From Zopfochytrium polystomum (taxonomy: Eukaryota; Chytridiomycota; Chytridiomycetes; Chytridiales; Chytridiaceae): DNA of 64,000 nucleotides. Of this stretch, positions 10,704 through 22,281 are shown one piece after another. A program made the translations under genes and the position numbers. Numbering within the stretch: position 1 is the stretch's first letter; each line of letters starts with the position of its first letter. Where the stretch lies: contig JAIVFJ010000018.1 in NCBI GenBank assembly GCA_025765615.1, positions 124,001-188,000 of the forward strand, in the 5' to 3' direction. Below the pieces are notes generated by a model. It ran no database searches, was not told the origin of the DNA, and was given only the letters and a program-made list of their open reading frames with translations.

Positions 10704-11554
10704 GGTGGGGATGCGGATGTCCTCTTCTACCAGCACCTTGTACGGACCACCCATCCTTAGAGAACAACAGACTAAAGATCGGCGCGCTTCGACTGAGGAT
10801 TTGCTGGCAATTGTCAGAGGGCCAACGCAACAACTCGAGTCCTTGCAGTGTTGAGCGTTCGCGACTACCATCGAATTTTTCGAGGTGTTTGCTGGACGGT
10901 CCAGACGTTCTCACTATAAGCTCGAGCCTGAGCGTGGCCAAATAGGAGGGACTGTGTGTGGCGAGGGGGTAGGCTCCGAAACTAGCGAGGATATCCAAAC
11001 GTCGTCAGCTCAAGTGTATTCGTAAGACGTATTCCGACCGAATGCTTTGAAACAAGGCCGTGGCAGCAACTACCAGGAACGCGCCAGCCTTACGCAGCGT
11101 CCGATGGTGCGACCCGCCGCGTAGGTACACGGTGCCAGCAGGGAGCCCATGATCCCAGATAGTTTTGAATCGCGATTACCTTCACGCGGGGGAAGAGAAA
11201 GGGATGGGCCACCAACGGGTGACAAGCTGCAAACAGTCTTGTGTGACTCTTGCTCGACGCCCGACTTCATCGCCCTGCCCTTGTTAATCAGTAAAGATCC
11301 GGTTATGACATCAACAAATTTCAGAAGAAACAAGAAAAGAAAAAAACACATTACGACTGGGTGTGTGTTTCAATCCCAGACCCACGGCACTCAATAAAAA
11401 TAAAAAAAAATAAAAAATACACGCTTGCTCGCTGATCCACACTTCCTCCAAACCTTCAACCCCACCTCCCCTCCCCCAACGCATGGACGCCTCCAAAAAG
11501 GAAAGCGGAGCACGAAAAAAAAGTCAAAAAGTAACACAGCAAGAAGAAAGAAGC

Positions 11555-11599
<45 letters not shown>

Positions 11600-11714
11600 C
11601 CGGCCCATCCAAGCCTTACCGGGGTTCCCCGAAAAAGGAGCGCCCGCCGGCGTTGAACGAACGGGTTTCCCCGGCGCCCGACCTGCAACGCCTCCAGCGC
11701 GCATATAAAAGTTT

Positions 11715-11753
<39 letters not shown>

Positions 11754-11984
11754 GCTCTTTTCCCCTTTTCTTCTCGCTGAGGGGGCAAAAGAGTGTGTGG
11801 GGAGGTACCGCCTCCCTCCCCAGCTACGCGTGCCTTAAGGCAAGGCGCGAAGGGTTTGGGGGGGTGGGGCGATTGGATCGTATCATCCAGTAAAACAGGG
11901 GCAAAACGTATTTGGGGTTGGGGGAGAAAAAAAAGAATAAACGGGAAATCGGCGGGAGAGTGTGGACTGCGCGAGGGTAAAACA

Positions 11985-12025
<41 letters not shown>

Positions 12026-12267
12026 AGCACGACAAAAAACAACAAACCGCAAAGAAGGAGGAACCAAATAACGATTCGAAACAAGGAAACCGTGAAGCGA
12101 GATAAAACGAACCGGGGCAACGGGATGAAAAAGAAAGAAAAAAAAAAAGGAGAGAACAAGCAAGAAAAGATAAAAGGCGGGAAGGCGCCAAAAGACTACG
12201 TCCAACGAAATCAGGCAAGAGGGGGGAGAGGAAAAAGACGTTCCGGATAATGAGGGCTGCTATCAGT
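10704..12267. other. Intergenic with (CA)n, T37 and A37 tracts
   Basis: Holds a CA microsatellite (11563-11595), an uninterrupted T tract of 37 (11716-11752) and an uninterrupted A tract of 37 (11987-12023). Open frames here are artefacts of these tracts. The region lies beyond the stop of the minus-strand nuclease gene and after the MYND gene, so it is a convergent 3'-3' spacer. Confidence 0.6.
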
Positions 12268-15200
12268 TTAAACGGGCACGCGGACGCGCGCGGTGAGGAG
12301 CGGCACGCCGGCCGCGGGCGGAGCGGACGGCGCAGCGACCGCCGCCTTTTCAGCAAACGTGGCGGATCCGGCGGCGGCCGTGGCGGCGGCGTCTGCGGCC
12401 GATAACCGGACGGGCGGCCGCCGGGCGGCGGGGTCCGCGGCGAGCCTCGCGGAGCGCGACGGCAACGACGACGACGACGACGATGCCTTTCCAAGGATCG
12501 GGGCCGTTGCCGCCGCCGCCGCTGCCGCGACTCCCGCAAACGTCGCTGGGCCCGCGGCGGCGGCAGCAGCGACAGCGGCAACGGCGGCGGCGGGTGCGGG
12601 TGCGCCTGCGCTCCCACCGGCCCAGCGGCGCCCACCGCGGCTTCGCGAGCGGTCGTTGTTGAACGATTGGTGGTGGTGGGGGCCATGGGTTGAGAGGGCT
12701 GAGGTGCTGGTTAGAGTGGACGACGTCGACGACGACGACGACGACGACGACGCGGCGAACGGGCCGGAGCCGACGGGCACGGTTTTCCACTTGAGCCACG
12801 CGCACAGGGGCAGGTGGTCTGACGGCACGTTTTCCGTAGGCAACGATCTGACGCGCGCCAGGAAGCCTTGGGGTTGCGGCGGTGCTGGTCCGGCCGGATA
12901 TGGCGGCGGTTTGCCCGTGCTCGGCGATAAGGGGCTGGCATGCGCCGGCACAGCCGGCGATCTGCGCACGGTATGGTGATGTTCTGTGATTGTCCCGCAA
13001 AAGTCGTGTTTTGCATCGCTGTCAGACGGCGAAAGCAGCACCGGAGACCTCAAGCGGCTGGACGAGGGATCCGACACGTCGAGTTCCACCGGAAACATGA
13101 CGCCGTTCATGTCCTCGTCATCGCTGCGCGTTTCGTGTTTCTCGCGCTCAAGTTGGCTGTTGTCAAAGTCTCCCAGCACGTCTCGAATGCTCAAGGTTCC
13201 GCTTGTGTATAGAATGTGGTCGATGGAGCCTTCGAAATCGAGTGTCTTGTTTGTGAATGGAAGGTCTTTCCGGTCATAGGCGGATGCAAGCTTTGTTCCA
13301 TGACGAAGAAGAGGCAAGACGTGGGGTGGATTCATCGGTGAAAGGGTTGGAGACGTTGCAGACTGGGCACCGCCCGTGACCTTTAGCAAGTCAGAGTCTT
13401 TCGCCATCGGCGATCCCGACATCGCACCCAAACTTCCACTATACGGAGGGCGGTGCCCGTACGTCAGAGCCGCGGAAAATCTCCCAAAGTCCCGGGTGGC
13501 GAAAAGAGACCCCGGAGCAACCTTGCCCCTAACAAGATAGTCAACTACCACCTCGCCCGGTCGTGAGTTGAGGTCGGCGGCGATGACTGTCGGCACGTCC
13601 CGATGCGTCCTTTCGAGCCATTCCATAAGAATCGCAGCTTGAAGGAGTTTGGTGTCTGTGAAAGCTGGGTCCCAATGAAGGTGTGTATTGACAACCCGCA
13701 CCCGCAGCGAACGGGCTTGGCGATTTTGAAACACGCAAATCAACGCAACGTTCGGAAAGGGGGCCAGTCTTTGGTAAAGATCGCTGGTTTGGTCATGAGG
13801 GATTTGGTCGCTGTATGCAAAAGCTTGGACCGCGAGGAGGTTGAATCTTGCTTGGAGATAGAAAATCGCCGACCCGTCGGCTGCGTGAGCCTTCTTTTTC
13901 TGTTGGAAATGGCCGTCGTACCCCAGTTTCTGCAGCTCGGGAAGGAAACTCTCCCTGAACTCTGACGGCGGAAGCTCCTGCGTTGAATGCAACCGAGAAG
14001 GATGAACATTTTTTTCCTTCGTTTTTTTTTTTTTTTTTTTTTTTTTTTTTGAAAAAGTCGAGGTTGCGCTTTTGCCGCTCAACTGACCTGGAGGCAGACG
14101 AAATCCGGTGAATGATATTTGATTTCATCCAGGATTTTGTGCTTGCGATAGTCCCAGTCGAGAAACTGTGGGTGGCACTCGGGATAGCGACTTTCCGTGC
14201 AGTACAAGGGAGCGAGGACGTTGTACGACATGATCATGAAATGGCGATTGTCCACCTTGTCTGCGCCACCCTTTTTCCAGACTCGGTTCGGGACAGTCAA
14301 CTTTCCTGGTGGGCAGGAAAGTAAGCTCAAGGATACCGGGCTGAAACGAAAGGATAAAAGAATGAGAAGCTACCTCCACTTGCTCCAAAGACTCTACGAG
14401 GAGCAGTCAGGACAGGGCAGCCGTCATCGCCAACGCCGTGTTCAAACAACGCAGGGCCAATGATTCCACCTCGTGCAAGCGGAACATTATGCCTGGCGGG
14501 GCCCTGCTTCCTCGAAGAATACGGGACGCTACTGCTGCTGCTGGTGTTGCCGCCGCCGACCACCTGCGCCAAGCTGAATCGACCCTCGTCGTCAGAAACG
14601 CTGGAAGGGTCAAAGGAGGCACGGAGAGAGGGAGTCCACGAACAAGGGTTCTGCTGGATGGGGCCAAAGGCTGTCGGGATGGCGTTTGAGCTGCTGCTGC
14701 TGCGGTCTGTTATCGCTATGGGCATTGGCATCGATGGTTGGTGTCGTCGAAGGGACGAAGGTCCGCTTGAGGCAGCAAGATTACTAGGACTAGACGAAGG
14801 GATGCGAAGAAGGCTCGAAGACGAAGAAGTGGAGGGGTCCGCAACGCTGCCGAGCTTGAATGCACTGTTAAGGGCACCAAAGCTCGTTTTCGCGGGGTAG
14901 GATAGGAAGGGGGAGGCGGAAGAGGAGGAGGAGGAGGAGGGGGGGGGCGAGGCGTGCGGAAGCAGGGTGGTGGGCGCGCTGGGTTGCGACGGTGGAGAGG
15001 AAGAAGCGGCGGCGGCGGCGACGGCGAGGCTCGCCGACAAGGCGGACGCTGGTGCGCTGGATTGGTGGTGGTGGTGGCTGTGGTTGTGACTCATCGTCAT
15101 CATCGTTGTTGGTGGCACTTGGGGTGACTTTTCGTGTGAATAATCATGTGAACAATAGTGTGAATCGATGCTTTCGTCGGCGTCGATACCACAATGACAA

Positions 15201-16129
15201 TGATGATTCTGGTGATATTGAGTAATACTGCTGCTGCTGCTGCTCGGAGCTGAGAGGGCTGCTGCTGGGGGTGGTGGTGGTGGTGGTGGTGATTCACCAT
15301 CCCCCTCATCATCTTCATCACCCGGATGGGCGTTCTTCTTCTTCGGCCCAAGCGTTACGTCAAAGGCTCCGCGCCCCGCTTGCTGCTGCTCAAGGCCCTC
15401 CTCCTCCTCCTCTTCCTTTTCCTTAGCCGCCCTGCTCGCCGATTTCGACGAGGGCGGCGGGAGCTTACGCCGATGGGGTCCGCTCGCAGCCGTCGACTCT
15501 TGGGTGGCAAGAGAGCTCGCGCCACCACCGCCCGCGCCGCCGACGTCGATTCCGGCTTTCGTGCCGCACCCACCACCGATACCGCGATCCAACACGCCGG
15601 CGGCCGCGGCGGGGAGCAGGACTGCTGCTGGCGACGGAACGCGCATATCACGCGCCTCGTGTCGGCTGCCGAAAAGCGCGTAGCCGTCGTCGTTGTTGTC
15701 GTTGTTGTTGCTGTTGTTGTCGCGGTCAACGCGGTCAGCTGCTGGCGCCGTACGTGCGGCGCGCAAAAGCGCTCGGTCCACGGTGCGCGTGGTGGTTGTG
15801 GTAGTGGCGGTGGTGGTGGTGGTGGTGGTTGTGGCCCGCTGGGCATCATCATCGTCAAGCATCAACAAGCAATCGCCGCCTGCGCCCGCGCGCTCGTCGT
15901 CGTCGTCGTCGTCGACTTCTTCACCGTCTCCTCCTCCTTCTACTTCTTCTCCTTTGACGTTGTCGTTGGTCGCCGTCGTCGTCGTCGGCGGCGTCTCCTT
16001 CTTCGTCTTCGTCTCCTCCGTCGTCGTTGTCGTCGTCACAAGAAGGAACCTTGTGGAACAAAACGACGGCGACGTGGGGGTCGCCACCAATATCGTCATA
16101 ACGATATTAAAAAAAATTTTTTTTTCCAT
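12268..16129 (-). CDS. CCR4/nocturnin/Angel-type exonuclease (EEP family)
   Basis: Three exons on the minus strand fit: 16129-14374, 14305-14088 and 13977-12268, about 1227 residues. The catalytic domain has its motifs in order: MSYNVLA with the following ESRYPECHP and LDWDYRKHKI, then CLQ|E (the catalytic Glu is the first residue after intron 2), VNTHLHWDP, AADLNSRP, SIDHILYT and PSDHLPL. These belong to the deadenylase/nocturnin/Angel branch, which removes poly(A) or acts on related RNA or nucleotide phosphates; the family cannot be narrowed further by eye. No leucine-rich repeat precedes the domain, unlike yeast CCR4. A Thr/Asp/Ser-rich N-terminal region of roughly 585 residues and an Ala/Ser-rich tail of about 180 residues flank it. 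The first junction rests on a weak donor (GTAGCT) and the Met at 16129 is uncertain. Intron 2 carries a poly(A) run on the sense strand (14022-14050). Confidence 0.72.
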
Positions 16130-16804
16130 TTTGGCCGGTGAAAGACAAACAGCGCTAAAGAATCGAAAAGAAAGACAAAAATAAAGGGGACAAGGAAAGC
16201 GCGTCCCATCAGTTCATTCATTCATTCATTCCATTATATTGCGTGCCGCGTGCCGCTCACAGTGGCGGGGACGGAGAGAGGACGGGTTCAGAGAACTAGG
16301 CCTTATAATCAATTTTGTGATTTCTTCTATTTTTTTTTAGCAGTGTCGTCGAGGTCATACCGTATGTCAGTTAGGAAGTTAGTTCGTTCGCCAGCCAGTC
16401 AGTCATTCAGTCAGTCAATCAGTCAGTCAGTCAGTCAGTGCCCACTTACTGTTGGGCCACCACCATACATGCACTTGATGTACATGTACATACAGTCAGT
16501 ACATGTACATCCCATCCCCAATGCCCCTATCTCATTGTATATTTGCATACCGGTTCCCCTCTCTTAAACAGGGTGGAGCACTGGAGGGGGCGACTGACCT
16601 TTGGTGGCTGCATTTGTTTTTTAGCATGGGCCCTGCAAAAAAAAAAAAACCTGGAAGGGAAATTATACAAGGAAAAAAAAGGATTGAAAAAAGAGGAAAA
16701 GGGCCGAAGGTCAGTCAAGTCAGGCTGAGAGGTCAACGACAGACAGACAGACAGTCAGAGAGATAAGGTGGGGGGAAAAAAAAAAAAAAAAAAAACAAAA
16801 AGAC
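16130..16804. other. Divergent promoter region with CAGT and GACA repeats
   Basis: Lies between the divergent starts of the nuclease (minus, 16129) and the disordered protein (plus, 16805). It contains ATTC repeats (16210-16231), a CAGT/CAAT repeat (16402-16440) and an A tract (16778-16794) just before the plus-strand start. No clear TATA box is seen. Confidence 0.5.
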
Positions 16805-19800
16805 ATGTTGTCGTCCTCCTTGTCGGCAGCAGCAGCCAAGACCACGGCGGCGTCGGCGGCGTCGGAAAACAACGAATGGCAAGAGCAGCAGCATCAGCGG
16901 CATGCGTCGCCGTCGTCGTCGTCGGCTGCGGCGGCGGCGGCGGCGATGGGGGCAGACGGCAGCAGCAGCAGCAGCGGCGGCGGCAACAGGGGCGATTGTG
17001 AGCATGGAGGGAACGACTACTCGAACACGCCGTCGTCGTCCACGCGCCACGACGACGACGACGACGCCGACAAGGAACCCGAGGGCCGGATGGGATTCGA
17101 CGGCGGCTCGTTTGAAGAAGAAGAAGAAGCGCCGGCACCACCGCCAAGATATCAGTGCACTGTCTCGAACGACCATCGTCTTGAGGGAAAAAGCAACGCG
17201 GCCGCCGCCGCGGAGTCACCCACCTCGGCGGCAGAGCAGGCGGTGGCTGCTGCGGCGTCATCGAAAACAACAACAACAACAATAAGAACAATTGGCACTG
17301 CCACAAAACCAGCCACGTCAGCCACTTCTTCCCCCCTCCCTCCACCAAAGCCCATGCCCCTTGCCAACCCCCACCCTGGAGCCATTCCAACTGGCCCCAC
17401 TGCCACACCCTCTCCTCCGTACCACCCTCCTCCTCCTCCCCCCGCTCATCCTCAGAGCAAGCTAGTGCGACTTCTTCAGCGACGCCCCTCCCTGCTTGGG
17501 AGACTGGAACTGGGGCAGACGGGACTGTTTCCACAGTCGTTGCCACAGATCGGGGAAGCCCTCGCCAGTAAGGGCAACCAGTTGTCGCCTCCGCCCCAAC
17601 ACGGGTCGAGTGGTCGAGCGAAACGCGTGCTCCCCTTTGGTAAACGGGACACTAGCACGACAACTGTTGTCCAGACTGCTGTTGGCCAACCTTTGGTGGC
17701 TGCTGTCCAGGGACCGGCTGACTTAAGCTTCCAGCCGCACGAGGAAGAGCCTTGTTCTTCTCCGAAACATGAACGAGAGGATACATCGGGTCGACTCGCA
17801 GAAAGGAGCGCGGACACGGAAGAAGGGTCGACCGTCGAAACGGCCAACGCGGAGCCATCACCAATGAGCAGTTTGCAAAGACGCAGCCGTGGCCGTCGCC
17901 ATGCTCATGCAATAAAGGGCTTGCGACGAATAAACTCTTTAAGGTTCTCGACAAATGATGCTTTGTGAACATTGGCCTCGAGCTCACTCTCTCTCACCAG
18001 TTCGATATACAGCCTGGAGACGCTGGAGCGCCCGCCAAAGTCGCGGCCGGCCTCTGTTCATTCACAGAGTAGCGGCGAATCGGATGAGGAACCTCTTGCG
18101 GCTATCGTGAACTCGCAACGCTTTGACACTTACCGCCGCACCTTCAACCAAGGCAGCTTGGTTCGAATACGCGTTCAGAAAATGGTCCAGAAGCGCTACG
18201 AGGACCGGCTTGCAGCGATCCTCAAGTCTGAAGATATTTTGGCCAAACATCCGATACCAAACGCGGACGCGGACACCGACAGTGAGCCAGACGAGAAATC
18301 GACCCAACCCAGGCGCCCCCGCCGACTGACTAGCAGTGGTTGGGGCCAATACAACAGCGACACCGAGGCTGGAACCACTGCGATGGACCAGAGCGTTCCG
18401 ATCCCTGTCGACTCTGGTGTCGCTCCGTCCTCGCCAGTTCAGCCTGAAACGCCGCATCGCCCACTTTCTGCAGACCTAATCAGTAAACGTATGGAGCGTC
18501 AGACTTTAAACGATACAGAAGATGCTCCAAAGTCAGACGAGGATAACAGCGCGCACCGGCCGAGCAGAAGATCATCTCGCGCTCACGATAATCTTCTCGA
18601 AACCTTCTCGCACCTCGTGACTGAGCTCGCCAATCTAATTCCGGGTGTAGAGCAAGCAGTGCAGAAGGACGATTTGAAGCGAAACAGCGTCATGAACATC
18701 GACTTGCTTCTTGCCCAGTTTGACGAAATGCGCGCCGCTGCCAAAGAATCCGATTCAGACTCTGACGCAGCCGATGATGGGGAGATCGTCTCGGGAGAGG
18801 TTGCAAATGGCTTAGAACATGAACACGACGACAACACCAACCCCCTAGACTCGGTCGGCGTCTCCCCTTCTGTTTCGTCTGAAACAAAAAGACGTCCGCA
18901 GGCAATAAGTATGGTTGTCTGTGACCGGCCAGAGGTGGTGGAAGTCGAATTTCGGCGGGAGAGCGATCGAATGGTTACTCTAAAGCGCGGGACTCAACCC
19001 CGACCGCATTTTGATGGTGCAACGCCGTCGGCTCTCCGCACGGAGCTTTCATCGTTAAGCGGACCGACTACAACGATTGTCGAGGACTTTTTGTTTGAAC
19101 ACTGGGTCCCCGACACAGCCGTAGCTTCGAAGAACGTCGCAACTTCGCGTACGATCGAAACCAACTCGAGTCCTCTTCCAGTCGATCTGGTCATGGACGA
19201 GTCAGTGCAGCTTGCTGCGACCAAAGGAGACGATATCGGCGCAACCGCTCCCGAAGCTGTAGTCACTGCCATCGAAACCCCAAGTGATCCCATACACATC
19301 GACCCTCCTGAAGATTCAAGTAGAGTTGAAATTGAAAATTCAGCAACGCCAGCTGCGCCAGAGTCTACTATCAGTTTTACTGATTCAAAAGAACCTGCGC
19401 CCTCAATCGGTGACCCGTTAGTTGACGACGAGACTGTCCAACCGGACGTCCCCGTTATTTCCGAAAACGATGCACCGTCGAACTCTGGGGCGGCTTTCGA
19501 TAGTCCCACCACTCCTTCAGCGCATATGATTCCCCCTCCATTTTGGATTCCGCCACCACCGCCGTTCCCGCCAGGTCCTTTGTTTCAAGGCTTTCCAACA
19601 TCGCCGTCAGCAGCAGCTCCGTTTCCATACCCATTCCCCTTCCCACCGCCGCTCCCAGGAATGTTGCCACCCTTGTTTCCTCCTCTTCCTCCTGGGCCGC
19701 TTTCGCCGCCATTGCTTCTCCCTCCGCTTCCGTTTCCGCCACTGGCCCTTCCTTCCGCGGTGCCTGTCTTGGGTCCGCCTGCACCTTCTGAGGCGCGTGA

Positions 19801-20959
19801 ACCTCCTCCACCGCAGCCTGTGCTCAAGGAACAGGAACGAGAATCTGGCCACATGGTTTTAGCTCGGGTGACGAGGGAAATAACCCTCGACCGGAAGAAC
19901 CAGCCAGCCTCGGTTAAAGTCGCAATTTCTCTCCTGGGTGGCGAGCGCCACTCCACCAGGCCCCGCAGAACCCCTGACTCTGCCACCGCCTCGAAGTCCG
20001 ACACCACCATACGCACCTTATCGGCAGAAGCACAGTCTACGATGCGGAGCTCCGCCGCTGCGACGGTGGCGGCGGCGGCGGCCAAAGGGCCGGAGGAACA
20101 CTCCTCGGGGCCGCCGCCGCCGCGGACACCACCTCTGGCTACTTCCCCATCTTCGCAGCGAACCGGCGTCAACCCCCCAGCGCGCGCCTCAAAAGCGTTC
20201 CGCGTCCCTCGGACCCTGTCTCCTCCTCCGCCACCGGACGACCCTTCGCCGTCCAGGCCGCGGCGGCGGTGGATCGGACCGCGCCTGTGGAGCACGGGGA
20301 ACATGCGCCCCGTGTCGCCCAGTGCAGGCGCGCGGCAGGACGAGAACGGCGCGAACGAGCAGCGAGACCCGCAGACCCCGCCGGGTCCGCTGCTGCCAGC
20401 AAGCACGCTCGAACCGTTGTTCAGGCGGCCGCTGTCCCCGCTCGGCCGCAGCGGCACCACCACAGCTGCCGCCGCCGCTGCCGCGGCCACGGGCCGACGC
20501 GCGTCCGAGACGTCCGTCGCCGGGGCCGGCGGAGGCGGAGGCGGCGGCCGCGGGCGCTCTGCGACGTTTAGCGGCGCGGCGTCCACCTCCTCTTTCTCTG
20601 CGGCGGCGGCTGCCGCGGACAACAGCAGAGAGTCTATCGGAGCGCGCGGCCGGCTCCGTGGCCCGAGAGAGTGGAAGGGCGAAGCGCCGACGGGCGACGC
20701 CCCGCACCCACAACAGCAAGCGCAGCAGCAGCAGCAGCCAACCCAGCAACTTCCGGCGCGGGCGTTCATGTCGTCGCCGTCGCTTCCCGCACCGCTGCCG
20801 CCGAAGCCCACCGCGGCGGCGGCGGCGGGGGAGGGACACTCGTCGCCGTCACGGCCAGCGACGCCGCCTCCGAACGGCGAAGGGCGGTCGCGCGGGTGGC
20901 AGCGGCTGAAGGAGGGGAAGCTGTTGCGAGTCGTGGAGGCTTTGTGGACCCGCACTTGA
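16805..20959 (+). CDS. Large disordered Ser/Pro/acid-rich protein
   Basis: Two long open frames, 16805-17964 and 18001 (or 18013)-20959, join in phase through a very small intron (GTGAAC at 17965; acceptor AG ending at 18000 or 18012), giving roughly 1370 residues. The first exon is Ala/Ser/Gln-rich with codon-repeat runs. Exon 2 starts SIYSLETLERPPKSRP and has two more ordered, charged stretches: FDTYRRTFNQGSLVRIRVQK with the following helix near residue 440, and a probable amphipathic helix around NLIPGVEQAVQKDDLKR near residue 600. A dense poly-Pro region (nt 19530-19800) could bind SH3, WW or profilin, but no FH2 or other catalytic domain follows. The C-terminal part is Ser/Pro/Arg-rich with a Gln run. 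I do not recognise the family. The two frames could instead be separate genes if the tiny intron is wrong. Confidence 0.5.
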
Positions 20960-21060
20960 GGAGAGATGGAGAGAGGAGTGAGCCGTGGACTTTCTTCTTT
21001 TTTAATTTTTTTTTTCTTAGTTAGAGTAGGCCACTCCAACTTCCTTGCTGTTCTCAATCT

Positions 21061-21202
<142 letters not shown>

Positions 21203-21367
21203 CGCTCACACATTCACAGACTCTCTTTCTCTTACTTTTTTTTTATGAATCTCTTGGACGCAATACCGTTATATTCTCTCCTTTTTTCATCTTTGTCCAA
21301 CTGTTTTGTTTTCCCCACCTCCCATTGTTCCTTTCCTTTTTTCTTTGTTCTTTTGACTGTGTTGTCC

Positions 21368-21406
<39 letters not shown>

Positions 21407-21646
21407 TCGGGAGAACCGTTTATCTTTCTTAACAGCAATAAATAAATATCACAGCTGCGGCAACAATACATACATACACACATACCTCTGCAAGTTAAGA
21501 CCCTGTTCCACACTGCATGCACGTTGTGCTCTTCACGTACTTCATTTCTGTGACTTGTCACCGTCACGTGACGCAATTTCTCTTTGTCCGAACGCGGGCG
21601 GGTTGTGTGGCGCAGGCGGAAGATTCTGCCCGGAAAAAAAAAGGCG

Positions 21647-22281
21647 ATGAAGATCACGATCCGACGGTACTCTCAGCGGGAGCGGGAAGCTGCGTACTTC
21701 GACTCACACTGGCGCCCCCACCCCCCCCCAACACCCCCCGAAACCCCCACTTTACTCGACCTCCCGCCCGCCATCGCAAGCATCGACGCGGTGGCCGCGT
21801 GGCAATGGAAGCTGCGCGGCGACGAGGCGGCACCGGCATCGGCATCGACAGCGGCGGCGGCGGCCGAGGCGAATGCCGGCGAGAACGACGGCCGCGACGA
21901 GGAGGACGACGAGGACGACGTGTGCGGCATCTGCCGCGCCGCGTTTGACGGCTGCTGCCCGACGTGCGCGGTGCCGGGCGACGCGTGTCCGCCTGGTATG
22001 GCCGGGGGGTCCCCCCCGCCCAGTCCGAGAGCCATGCGCCTAACGTGTCAAGGTTTGCAAGCACCTAACTAAACATTTCGCTTCCCCAAAAAAAAGTGAT
22101 TGGCGAGTGCACGCACACGTTCCACCAGCACTGCATCGACAAGTGGGTCGCGACGGACCAGTCGCGCGGGACGTGCCCGATGGACCGGAGCGAGTGGCGC
22201 GTGCGCGCTAGGTTCCCGCAGGTGGCGCTGCAGCAGCAGCCGCTGGTGGTGGTGGCGCCGTTGGGGGCGCGGCAGATGTGA
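21647..22281 (+). CDS. APC11: Anaphase-promoting complex subunit 11 (RING-H2)
   Basis: Two exons, 21647-21995 and 22097-22281, give 177 residues with a phase-1 intron (donor G|GTATGG, acceptor AAG). The product begins MKITIRRYS and carries VAAWQWKL, DDVCGICRAAFDGCCPTC, VPGDACPP, then across the junction GECTHTFHQHCIDKWV and CPMDRSEW. These are the APC11 signatures, including the extra zinc-binding Cys residues that set it apart from other RING-H2 proteins. APC11 is the catalytic RING subunit of the APC/C ubiquitin ligase; it pairs with APC2 and recruits E2 enzymes to ubiquitinate cyclins and securin. The family is normally about 85 residues; here extra length comes from a Pro-rich insert after the first strand (about residues 13-35), an Ala/acidic insert before the RING (about 55-85) and a short tail. 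Confidence 0.9.
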
